DNA of 25,612 bases, taken from positions 8,097 through 33,708 of the forward strand of contig JBBBWG010001070.1 of the NCBI GenBank assembly GCA_037176905.1, given 5' to 3'. Below the pieces are notes generated by a model. That model searched no databases. It saw only the letters and a list, made by a program, of their open reading frames with translations, and was not told the DNA's origin. Both the position numbers and the translations under genes were made by a program. The DNA comes from Azolla pinnata. Its lineage: Eukaryota; Streptophyta; Polypodiopsida; Salviniales; Salviniaceae. Every line of letters begins with the position of its first letter. The first letter of the stretch is position 1. Positions 1 to 9,160 of the stretch are shown here, in pieces.

Positions 1-1258
1 TTTCATTTTCGTTTTCGTTTTTGTTTCTTGTTATTTTTGGGTTTTCATTGCATGAGAAAAGATGGGTTTTGGATGCATCATAATTTTTTTTCTTGCTTTC
101 TTTCTTTCCTTCGTGATCAATTCATCCGAGCTCAAATCAGATGTCTTAGACTGGTTTTCTGATGCTGTGGATGCACATTTGCTAGCTCTTTTCTTTTTTC
201 CCGCATTTTCATTTCCATTTTTGTTTCCATTTTTGTTTCTATTCTTAATTTTGGGTTTTCATTGCATGAGAAATGATGGGTTTTGGATGGATCATGATTT
301 TCTTCCTTGCTTTCTATCTTTCTTTCGTGATCCATTCATCTGAGCTCAAAGAAGGTGTTTTAGACTGGTTTTCTGATGCCGTGGATGCACATTTGCTAGC
401 TCTTTCGTTTTCTTGCATTTTAATTTTCATTTTTGCTTTCATTTTTATTTTCTGGTTTTGATTGCATGAGAAATGATGGGTTCAGGATGGATCACGATTT
501 CTCTTTCTATCTTTCTTTCGTGATCGATTCAGCCAATCTCAAATGAGATGTTTTAGAGCGGTTTTCTGATGCTGTGGATGTGCATTTGCTAGCTCTTTTC
601 TTTCTTCTCGCATTCTCACTCTCGTTAGTTTTTGTTCTCATTTTTTTTTCTGGCTTCCATTGCATGAGAAATCACGGGCTTGGGATGGATCATGATTTTT
701 CCTTCTTTCTTTCTTTCCTTTGTTCCTTAGTGATCTATTCATCCTGTCAGCAATGCGATGTTTTAGAGCGGTTTTCTGATGCTGTGAATGTGCATTTGCT
801 AGCTATTTTCTTTCTTCTCGCATTCTCATTTTTGTTTTCTGGTTTTCATTGCATGAGAAATGATGGGCTTGGAATGGATTACGATCTTTCGGGGATCCAT
901 TCATCCTGTCAGCAAGGAGATGTTTTTGACTGGTTTGTTGATGTTGTGCATGGAATGAATGGATCACCGAAAGATCGAATTCAATCAAAGGCTTTCATTG
1001 CATGAGAAATGATGGGCTTGGAATGGATTAGGATCTTTCGCCGATCCATTCATCCTGTCAGCAATGAGATGTTTTTGACTGGTTTTCTGATGCTGTGCAT
1101 GGAATGAATGGATCACCGAAAGATCGAATTGAATCAAAGGCTTTCATTGCATGAGAAATGATGGGCTTGGAATGGATTACGATCTTTCGGCGATCCATTC
1201 ATCCTGTCAGCAATGAGATGTTTTTTTAATGGTTTTCTGATGCTGTGCATGGAATGAA
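1..1258. repeat. Degenerate tandem array, seven anchored units, running off the left edge
   Basis: The motif cattgcatgagaaa (first base varies) recurs at 46, 260, 460, 658, 847, 996 and 1145, giving periods of 214, 200, 198, 189, 149 and 149 bp. Each unit then carries a 'gatggg..tggat' stretch, 'gatcca/ttcatcc', 'gatgtttt' and 'ggttttctgatgctgtg'. The longer left-hand units add a T-rich segment of about 50 bp (gctagctcttttctttc-like). The 149-bp units lack it and carry 'ggatcaccgaaagatcga' instead. The array stops about 30 bp before the CNX3 start codon, so it probably forms the promoter or 5' leader of that gene. Open frames inside it change frame from unit to unit and look non-coding. Confidence 0.9.
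882..1126. repeat. Repeated 23-bp inverted repeats inside the 149-bp units
   Basis: Arms at 882-904 and 955-977 are reverse complements with one mismatch in 23 and a 50-base spacer. The next unit repeats the arrangement at 1031-1053 and 1104-1126 with more mismatches. The final unit has only the left arm, 1180-1202, because the array ends before the right one. RNA or single-stranded DNA from this region could form successive stem-loops just before CNX3. Confidence 0.8.
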
Positions 1259-1287
1259 CAGAGGATTGCAAATCTGTAGATGCAACA

Positions 1288-2351
1288 ATGCTGTGTCGAC
1301 AGAGTATAGCAATGTGCACAAAGGCTCTAAGGAACCGATTTCCATATCGTCTTCCCCATTTATGTCACAGTTCAACAACAGCTGGCTTCAGAGGACATTG
1401 TCTTGACCAGCAAATTGATGAGCTTAACCAGGTAAACAACAAATCCATGCTCATGGTTCTCATCGGTGCGGCATGTGATAAGCATTCACATACACATGTC
1501 TCTATGTATACCTGCATATATACATATACATTTGCATTTGCAGACATACGCGATTCTTGTTAATGTACAATGCATATGTATGCATACATACACATTCATA
1601 AAAATCTGTTTATTGTACACAAATCCATGCTGTGTTCGCACACATACAAACCGGGTTTAGGGTTTAGGGTTTATATTTTACATCTGACTCGTGCATTTAC
1701 CCATCTTTTACCCCTTTGGTTTTGAAACAGGAACTGGAAGGTTTGTTCGGCCCAGCTGATACCGCTTCCAATGGAAACCCAATGTCTCCCATGCCACCTG
1801 CTCCAAATGCGATGCCTCAGATGGAAGTTATGAATTCTACATCTTCAACAAATTCATGCAATAAAACGAAACCTCTCTCGCACGTTGATGCTCATGGAAA
1901 AGCATCTATGGTGGACGTTTCAAGTAAACCCTCGAGCACAAGGGTCGCAATTGCATCTGGAAAAGTGAGGTTAGGGCCCGATGCATTTCAACTGGTTTCT
2001 AAGAACCAGTTATCTAAAGGAGATGTATTGGCTGTAGCCAAGATTGCTGGTATCCAAGGAGCAAAACAAACTGGGAACCTGATACCATTATGCCACAACA
2101 TAATGCTTACGAATGTGCAAGTCAATTTGGAATTAAATAAAGAAGAGAATGTGGTGAAGATTACTTCGGAAGTGAGCTCAGTGGGTACAACTGGTGTAGA
2201 GATGGAAGCTCTCACGGCCGTTTCAGTCGCGGCACTTACTGTATATGATATGTGCAAGGCTGTTTCCAAGGATGTGGTTATATCCGATATCCAGCTAGAT
2301 TCGAAGAAAGGAGGGAAGAGTGGAGATTGGTGTCGGAACAAACTAGGTTGA
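1288..2351 (+). CDS. CNX3: Cyclic pyranopterin monophosphate synthase (plant MoaC/CNX3), two exons
   Basis: The enzyme converts 3',8-cyclo-7,8-dihydro-GTP, the product of CNX2/MoaA, into cPMP in the first step of molybdenum cofactor synthesis. In plants this happens in mitochondria. Exons are 1288-1431 and 1731-2351. The junction is phase 0 with donor CAG|GTAAAC and acceptor AAACAG|GA, giving 254 aa. The MoaC domain runs from about residue 97 (LSHVD) to 248. It contains IPLCH (166-170) with the conserved His, YDMCK (220-224) with the Asp and Lys equivalent to E. coli D128 and K131, and the closing GGKSGDW. Residues 1-36 are rich in Arg, Ser and His with almost no acidic residues, as in a mitochondrial presequence. 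A low-complexity Met/Pro/Asn/Ser linker (about 60-95) precedes the domain. The first ATG, 1288, was chosen because it yields this presequence. The gene is convergent with the PPR gene. Confidence 0.95.
1432..1730 (+). other. CNX3 intron (299 bp) with CATA-type tract and telomere-type motif
   Basis: The GT-AG intron contains a loose alternating CATA/CACA stretch at about 1485-1600 on the sense strand and, 57 bp before the acceptor, two and a half TTTAGGG units. It has no coding content: the frames that cross it are intron read-through. Confidence 0.85.
1653..1673 (+). promoter_or_regulatory. Telomere-type motif (telo-box-like)
   Basis: The sequence reads gggtttagggtttagggtt and continues 'ta', so AAACCCTAAA is present on the opposite strand. 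Telo-boxes of this type are known near the 5' ends of plant housekeeping genes. Here it lies in intron 1 of CNX3. Two to three units are too few for a telomere. Confidence 0.5.
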
Positions 2352-3833
2352 CTGAATATGATCACAAACATGTACTGAGTTGCCATATAATTGCGAAAAG
2401 TCTTTTACAGGTCTTTCTCGTTCTCTTTCTCGTTCTTGTTTCTAAATCGCAAGCCGTTTTTTGACTGTGCATTTCTGGGTGAAAGCATTTTTTCTCCAAA
2501 TGCAGAAGCTTTTGGTATATGCTGTTTTCCACAGCGGCTTGTCACCTTTATCAAATCTGAAACATGATGTGTTTTTGCTAGCTGATTATACTCTAGCATA
2601 CAGCATCAAAGTCATAAAATCAAGGAAATCCATCTTCATCTTCCTTGTTGGAAAAGCTAGTATCTCTCCTGGCTATCTGCTATCTTTGACTAAATTTTTG
2701 GCTATAGTCACGAAAATCTCATGTGTACAGCATCTTTATTGAAACTGTTGTCAATGGCACACTTTAGGTAATCACACACTCTTCTAGACTCCAAGCATTT
2801 CAGCTATTGTATCAATCTTCATATTATATACAGTGGTTTATCTATATCATGTTGGCGATTGCATTCAAAGACCTCATTGTCAATATGTATGGTTTTGCAA
2901 GCATTGGGTATTATAAATATTAAGATTACATCTTATCCAGAGCGTACATTTTTTTAAGTGTAGCATTTTTTGATATGGAGCATAGATCTATATTGTGCCT
3001 TCTGTGTGGGGCAATGCCAATTGAAATGGAGGGAATTTGTCAGGGCAAGCAATTCAAAGCTCTTGCATTTTGGCTTTTTATACATGGAAACGTTTAGCAT
3101 CTCTCATTTTCTTGTTCTTACGTAACTTTGAGAAATTGGTCTTTATTGGATTATAAGAATTTTCAGCTTGTTCTACTGCCCTTTGCAAAGTACATAATGG
3201 TTGGTGATGCTTGAGCATATTTGGAGTGCACTAAAAAATGAATGGCCATTTTGACAATCATAGTGAAAATTTTGAATCAAGCGAAAAATGTCGATCAGAA
3301 TCTTGTGCAAAATCTGTAACTTATTTCTACAGCAATTTGTCCAATACTGTTTATTCATGAATCTTTCTGAATCTTCCTTTGTGATACAGTTAGTCATGCT
3401 GCAACCGTAGAAAAAGCCTTGTGTGGAAAAGGCATACAAAGTTCAAACAAGGTATAGCTATATTGTACCCACAATGCAAAGCTCCGATAATGGTCTTAAT
3501 TTCCTCTACCTCCGAAATGTTAATTCATTGCTACAAGTTGACATTTGCAAACGTGTGACACTGATTAATCTCTACATTCATCAGATCATGCTTCAGATGT
3601 GATATCTTTTTATATGTGATGCGTATGACCTCCCATCAGTTATGGCTTCAAAGATTTTTTTTCCAACATTTTACCCTACATTTGTATGTCAAAGATTTTG
3701 AACAAAAAGGGAGGAAATTCAGCTGCACTTTTTCCTTAACCTTTTTTCGTTTTGTGCATCTTGATAGCTTGAAGGCTCTGCTTCCATCATCAATCTGCCA
3801 TCTCCCACCGACGCTTTTTTCTCTACGATTATG
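2352..3833. other. Intergenic, convergent 3' ends of CNX3 and the PPR gene
   Basis: This AT-rich DNA of about 1.5 kb should include both 3' UTRs. I see no further domain-bearing frame, no tRNA-like fold and no clear transposon ends. The short open frames have no recognisable features. On the minus strand I looked for a continuation of the PPR C-terminal E/DYW region and found none. Confidence 0.7.
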
Positions 3834-5876
3834 TCATCGCTCGAATGCGATTTGATCCCTGAGAGTTACACACTTTTGAGCCCAATCCATGCCGCTTTGG
3901 TTTTGCCAAGCGCCCATCAAAGTTGCCCATGATACTGATGTTGCTGTGACAGGCATGGTCTTCATAAAGCACTCTGCCTCATCAACCATTCCCAATCTCC
4001 CAAGCATGTCAATGAAACAGTTGTAGTGATGTATATGAGGCCGGATATCGTAAAATCTGTGCATCAGCGAAAAGTAGTAGCAGCCTTCATCCACAAGACC
4101 CGCATGGCTGCATGCAGACAACACTGAACTGAAGGTTTTGTCATCGGGCACAACCCCAATCCATCTCATCATTTCAAACAATTCCAAGGCCTGCTTCCCT
4201 TGCCCATGTTGTGTATAAGCTGAAATCATGGCATTCCATGATAACGAGCTCCTCTCCGGCATGTATTGGAAGACTTTCCATGCGATCGCTAACATACCAC
4301 ATTTCCCATACATGTTTACGAGGGCTGTATTTATGACCACATCCAGTCCAATCCTACTATTGACAATGCATTCATGCAGTGCCTTTCCTCCATCTAAACA
4401 GCCGGCAGCGGCGCATGCGGACAGCATGTTCACGAATGTTATTGCATTGTGCTCTGACATCTTGTCGAAGATCAGCCTTGTTCCTTCCAGATCATCGCAC
4501 TTTCCATACATGCCAATCAATGAACTTCCCAAGACAACATCTAGATCCACCCCACTGGCTATCATGCATGCATATGTTTGCTTCCCCTTGGAGAAACCCA
4601 ATTCAAGGGCGCATGCATCGAAGACGTTGAGTAATGTGACAGAATCAACAAAGATTCCACTCTGTTTCATGTGCTCAAAGAGCTGAAGCGTCTCATCGCC
4701 ATCGCCATCTTGAACATACGTGGTCATCATAGCATTCCAAGTGATAACGTTCCTCTCCGGCATCATATCAAACACTCTTTGTGCATCTTCTACCTTTTTG
4801 CACTTACCATACATATTCACAAGGGCAGTACCTAATATAACATCGAGTTCATATCCTGTGTCCACAATAAAATTGAATACAGAATCTCCCATCGTGGAGT
4901 CAGATTCATCTGCACACGCATCAAGTATACTGACCAAGGTTACCTCGTTTGATCTCACCCCCGTATGCTGCATTCTATTGAAAACTCCAATGGCAAACTC
5001 CCCTCTCCTTTGTTGGGCATATAAGGCAATAAGTGCGTTCCAAGATATCATATCACGTTCTGGCATCCTCTCAAACATCCTTTGTGCATCATCTACACGA
5101 TCCAATTTACCATACATTTTCATCAACGATGTTCTTACCATGAGATTACAATTCAAATTGCTGCCTTCAATTCGAGCGTGTGTTTGCTTTGCTTTCGCCA
5201 CATCCCTGGCAAGCGCACATGCATCAAAGGCGTTCAGAAATGTAACTTTCTCTAATGCAATTGCTTGGTTTTGCATCATATCTATAAACTCAAGCGACTC
5301 CTTTGCAAGGCCAGAACTGATATTTGTTGCACCCATAACATTCCAGGAAGCAGTGTTTCGTTCCGGCATATCTTTGAATGTCTTCCATGCATCATCGAAG
5401 CTTGCACAATTTCCATACATATTAATCAGGGCCGTGGAAACAACAACATCATATTCGAATCCATGGCTAGCAATGAGGGCATGGATAAGTCTCCCTTCGA
5501 AGAGATCGCGGTGTGAGTGACAAGCTGACAGTATGGTGGCTGAGATGAACCTTGTAAATGCAGCACCTCTGTGCATTGCATGGGAGAACAATCTAAACGC
5601 ATCACCAGCAAGATGTTTGCAGCGGGCACAAGTTTGAATCGCCAAATTCAATGTGATGTGGTTCCAGCTATGTAAGCAATCCAAACACACACGAGCCTCA
5701 TCCAAGGACCCGCCCCTGTTATATGCTTGCACTAGAGCATTGCTTAGGAATACATTCTGCTCCAAAGAATTTCTGATGATATAATCATGGATATATCGTG
5801 CGTTTGAGACCGGCCCATCACTTCCAATGCTCTCTAAAAGAGATTCATTTAAGGATGGGGCAGTCACGTCTGCCAT
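3834..5876 (-). CDS. PLS-class pentatricopeptide repeat protein, short E-type C-terminus
   Basis: The 680-aa intronless protein is built of about 18 PPR motifs in P-L-S order. Typical S motifs include 'ALVNMYGKC..DAQRVFDMMPERN' (351-376) and typical P motifs begin 'ITWNAMM' (378-384). The closing P2-L2-S2 block (about 546-645) is followed by only about 35 residues resembling the start of an E domain (SVSWATLMGAW). No E+ or DYW domain follows. Proteins of this class bind organellar RNA one base per motif, mostly at C-to-U editing sites, and those without DYW recruit a deaminase in trans. The start at 5876 is supported by an in-frame TAG nine bases upstream. The N-terminus (MADVTAPSLNES) is acidic and does not look like an organelle transit peptide, so a spliced 5' exon remains possible. 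One P motif is missing near residue 478. The target RNA cannot be read from the sequence. Confidence 0.92.
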   Translation of the reverse strand: MADVTAPSLNESLLESIGSDGPVSNARYIHDYIIRNSLEQNVFLSNALVQAYNRGGSLDEARVCLDCLHSWNHITLNLAIQTCARCKHLAGDAFRLFSHAMHRGAAFTRFISATILSACHSHRDLFEGRLIHALIASHGFEYDVVVSTALINMYGNCASFDDAWKTFKDMPERNTASWNVMGATNISSGLAKESLEFIDMMQNQAIALEKVTFLNAFDACALARDVAKAKQTHARIEGSNLNCNLMVRTSLMKMYGKLDRVDDAQRMFERMPERDMISWNALIALYAQQRRGEFAIGVFNRMQHTGVRSNEVTLVSILDACADESDSTMGDSVFNFIVDTGYELDVILGTALVNMYGKCKKVEDAQRVFDMMPERNVITWNAMMTTYVQDGDGDETLQLFEHMKQSGIFVDSVTLLNVFDACALELGFSKGKQTYACMIASGVDLDVVLGSSLIGMYGKCDDLEGTRLIFDKMSEHNAITFVNMLSACAAAGCLDGGKALHECIVNSRIGLDVVINTALVNMYGKCGMLAIAWKVFQYMPERSSLSWNAMISAYTQHGQGKQALELFEMMRWIGVVPDDKTFSSVLSACSHAGLVDEGCYYFSLMHRFYDIRPHIHHYNCFIDMLGRLGMVDEAECFMKTMPVTATSVSWATLMGAWQNQSGMDWAQKCVTLRDQIAFER

Positions 5877-6855
5877 ATCCTCCTATAATGGTAATGCCAA
5901 GAGTTTTGCAATCAACTCCAAAGGATGATATTGTACGATATAATCAGGACTACCATCACCCCTTCAAAAAGGCATTTGAAGCAGGAAACAATACGTACAT
6001 CTGCTAAATAGTTCCATCACTATAGCATTGTGCATAGCTACATTCTACTTTACATATTCACATGTTTACATCTGACGCTTCCAATGTTAAGCCACCAGTT
6101 CAAACAGCATTTGAAGAAGGGTTGGACAGCTGCATCTTCCATATTGTATTCTTTATGTCTACAAATTGATACAGGTCGTATCACATCATATATAATGGGC
6201 ATAAAGATATATAGATAGATATGAGGGCTGCTAAGCCTGACCTGCTTCAAAAGGAATCTGTAAGTAAACAAAAACCCACATACATCAATTGTTGCATATA
6301 TCTAACTCCAACTTCATCACTTAAAAGTTGGAGTTCCGTTCAAAGTCACATGTCTCGAGTTCAAATGGATCATAAATTGTTCCATTCAAAGTGCTCTGAT
6401 TATGGAGACATGTGACTTTCAATCCATCACTTTTGGAAGGCATTTTTGAGTGACAAAGTCACTTACATCATCCAGCATTGATCATATACACATCCTTCTG
6501 CGAGTCGATCGAGTGACCTCGGGTGATTGCAATCATCCGATGCATGTGATGACAATCTCTCACTCCAAAAGGGCATTTGAAGAATCAAAAACCGCCCACA
6601 ACTAGCACGGGTTGATCTGCTACATTCTACTTCCAGAGCTTCTCTGTCATGTCAAAACTTCTTGCTTGCACCCAAAACCTGCTATCGTTAGAAAACACCG
6701 GCGAAGAACTCGCAAAAGACTTACGAAGGATCCGTCGGAGAAGCCGAGGATGATTCCAAAAGAACGAAATGGCGAAGGATCCTCCTCCAAATCGAGCTGT
6801 GATAGCACTCTACACATCTACAGACAATGCAACAGACGCATGAGACCGTATGAGA
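5877..6855. other. Upstream region of the PPR gene with small inverted repeats
   Basis: No gene is recognised. An 11-bp perfect stem (6304-6314 with 6325-6335, 10-base loop) is followed at once by a 15-bp perfect inverted repeat (6342-6356 with 6405-6419, 48-base spacer). The phrase 'ggcatttgaag', or close forms of it, recurs near 5972, 6106 and 6575. 'gctacattctactt' occurs near 6040 and 6620, which suggests a decayed duplication about 600 bp apart. Confidence 0.6.
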
Positions 6856-7414
6856 CCGTATGTATGCATGCATGCATGCCATGCAATGCGTGGGTGTATG
6901 TATGCAAGCATCGGCATGCATGTGCATGTATGTATGTGCGTGTGTTTGTATGTATGTGTATGTATGTTTGTATGTGTGTATGTATGCATGCATGCGTGTG
7001 TGTATGCATGTATGCATGCATGCATGTCTGTATGTATGTATGTGCATGCATGTATGTGTATGCATGTGTTTGTATGCATGTTTGTATCCATGTATATGTG
7101 TGTGTGTGTGCATGTATATGTATGTATGTTTGTATGCATGCCTGTGTATGTATGTTTGCATTCATGTATATATGTATGTGTGCGTGCATGTATATGTATG
7201 TATGTATGCATGTATGTATGTGTGCATGCATGTATGTGTACGCATGTTTGTATGCATGCCTGCGTATGTATGTTTGCATCCATGTATATATGTATGTGTG
7301 CGTGCATGTATATGTATGTGTGTATGCATGTATGCATGCATGTGTGTGTATGTATGCATGCATGCATGTGTGCGTGCACATGTGTGTTTATGCATGTGAT
7401 GGTATGGATGGATG
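6856..7414. repeat. Alternating purine-pyrimidine tract, TATG/TGCA type
   Basis: About 560 bp are built from tatg, tgtg, tgca and tgcg steps, almost all strictly pyrimidine-purine. A higher-order repeat is visible: the block starting 'cctgtgtatgtatgtttgca' at 7141 recurs as 'cctgcgtatgtatgtttgca' at 7259, a 118-bp shift. Open frames in all six frames encode Cys/Met/Val/Tyr/His/Thr strings and are artefacts of the repeat. Relative to the PPR gene, whose start is about 1 kb away, the sense strand reads CATA/ACAT. Confidence 0.95.
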
Positions 7415-8102
7415 TCATCACACAGCTACTAACACATTGACATGAAACTCATGGGCATCCGGAAGAAGTTGTTCGTGATCATAGGCAACGATGTGTTACG
7501 AGATCTGAACGGTATCTCAGCCTCGGATCTCTTGATTCGATCTTAAGTGGAGTAAAAACTATGTTTTCTATGTATCTCGATCGACATCTTGCTCATTCTG
7601 CCCTCAAATCAAGTCATTTTTCAACCTCATCTCCAATTCGACTCAGCTCAGCTCGTCGACAAACCGGAATAGAAGGTTTGAAGCTATGATGATGATGGTG
7701 ATGATGATGATGAAGATGATGATGGTGATGGTGATGGTGATGATGGTGATGATGATGATTATGATGACGACGATGATGACAATGCTGGTGAAGATGGTGG
7801 TGACAGTGATGATGATGCCATTTCGAGAATGGTACGACAAAAGAATGCGAGAGATGGACGGATAATCGATCCGATTCGCTCCGACACTCTGAATGCTTTT
7901 TTCCCGACACTGTGATTGAGCGATTCTGGCATCGTCGATCGAAGCCGAATCGGAACTGCCGGATGAAGAACCTTCAGAATTAGAGCTCCGCATCTGGCCG
8001 TTCCTTCTCGAATCGGAAATCTCCTATGCTTGGTGCGATCATATTCTCCTCTGTGTGATCTAGAAAATCTTGCATCATCAACAAAGCAACAAAGCATCGG
8101 CA
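7415..8102. other. Intergenic, with GAT tract inside; first copy of a short direct repeat
   Basis: No gene is supported. A 14-bp arm, gcatccggaagaag (7455-7468), has its exact reverse complement at 9125-9138. The segment 8000-8060, starting gttccttctcgaatcggaa, has a diverged direct copy at 9049-9099, and both contain 'atattctcc'. The open frames are short and carry the repeat rather than a domain. Confidence 0.55.
7686..7818. repeat. GAT/GGT trinucleotide microsatellite
   Basis: This is an interrupted run of gatgatggt-type triplets. It yields a poly-His frame on the minus strand and Ile/Thr-rich or Ser-rich frames in others. None has a domain or a plausible gene context. Confidence 0.95.
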
Positions 8103-8585
8103 ACGCTTCGGCTTAAGCCATAAGCGAACCATTAAGATGGTTTATAACAGCTTAAGAGCTCGGTTGGGTTTGGTTTAGGTTCGAGGTTTCTAAACCAGTT
8201 CAGGTTTCGGCTCAAGGGAGAGCGGTTTGGGTTCGGTTCGGTTTAGTTTGAGATGCGTCGGTTTCAGTTTAACCGCTTAAAACCGCGGCTTAACGGTTTA
8301 AACCGTTTATAATATTCTCGATATTTTAAACAAAGCACAATAGCTAATATTTATGCTTTTTTAACGGTTTGAGCTTGATTATCTTTTTTTGTAAACGGTT
8401 CGATTCGGTTTGGCAGTGGTTGAACGATCTGGTTTTTTAACAGTTTAAGCTTGAATCGTCGTAAACGGTTTGGTTGTGGTTTAACAATTTAGGCTTAACA
8501 GCTTACTTGTATCGGGTTGGTTTCGGTTGAAGTTCTGTTCTTTTTTCAAACCGTCTGGTTTAAGTTTGCTGCGAAGCTCATAGCT
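8103..8585. repeat. GGTTT/AACCG-rich degenerate repeat with a 16-bp perfect palindrome
   Basis: The stretch is dominated by variants of ggttcggttt, ggtttaag and aaccg. At 8292-8307 lies the perfect palindrome aacggtttaaaccgtt. AACGG cores occur at 8292, 8363, 8394 and 8464 on the plus strand and at 8303-8307 on the minus strand. No protein is encoded. Similar GGTTCGGTTT-type low-complexity DNA is common between plant genes. Confidence 0.75.
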
Positions 8586-9160
8586 CCCTGGTGCGATCTC
8601 GGATTTCCGAGTTTTTTAGCTTGAATCGAAGCCCTCGCAGCAAGCTACGCAATGGTTTGAGTCTTGTCGGTTCAATTTGGCTCAAACCAACTCAAGCCGA
8701 GCGAAATCGAGCTGTTGCCGATGCCAAGAAGCAGGAGTAAAATCTGGGTTTTTATTTCAAGCAAAGGTACTACCATAAGATGGAATAAAGCCCCACTCAG
8801 ATGATTATTTCCTCCTCCCCCCTTGAGTCGAGGAAAGAATGATTCTGCGATTTCTTCCATAACTAATGAAAGGATATCTGTCTTTATCGGGGAAATGAAA
8901 ACAAAGACAGGGACACGACGATTCTGGAATCGATCGATCGGCGCCGAGAATGCATAACCGCCACAGAAACTCGAGCTGCGTCTCGTGGCCCCCACATGAA
9001 GCTTCGAATACGACTCGGGGATCTCCGACTTTGCCTGTTATCGTAGCAGTTCCTTCTCGAATCGGAATCAGGTCGCGATTATATTCTCCGTGCCCGATCG
9101 CGATGCATGTGACGAGTCGATGAGCTTCTTCCGGATGCGGATGATGATGGTGGTGGCTGG
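8586..9160. other. Intergenic DNA before the second alternating tract
   Basis: I recognise no gene. It contains the second copy of the direct repeat (9049-9099) and the second inverted arm (9125-9138). The minus-strand frame through 8672-8995 has no family features. Confidence 0.5.

Noticed and set aside
62..1005. Repetitive hydrophobic frames such as those with 'FSDAVDAHLLALFF' in the left array
   Set aside because: The frame shifts from unit to unit because unit lengths are not multiples of three, and stops interrupt each unit. This is the pattern of a non-coding array.
1653..1673. Chromosome end or true telomere
   Set aside because: Only two to three TTTAGGG units are present, inside an intron with gene sequence on both sides.
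3173..3833. Possible DYW or full E domain downstream of the PPR stop
   Set aside because: I looked in the minus-strand frames for the HSEKLA-type and CxxC-type DYW motifs and found none.
6612..7445. Long Cys/Met/Val/Tyr/His/Thr-rich open frames on both strands over the tracts at 6850-7420, 9080-9976 and 24922-25585
   Set aside because: Open frames exist in nearly all six frames at once because the repeat units contain no stop codons in most phases. There is no start context, splice partner or domain.
7614..7910. Poly-histidine protein on the minus strand
   Set aside because: It is the translation of the GAT/GGT microsatellite, with equally long frames in other phases.
8390..8420. tRNA T-arm-like ggttcgattc
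   Set aside because: It belongs to the GGTTT/AACCG repeat. No acceptor, D or anticodon stems can be formed around it.
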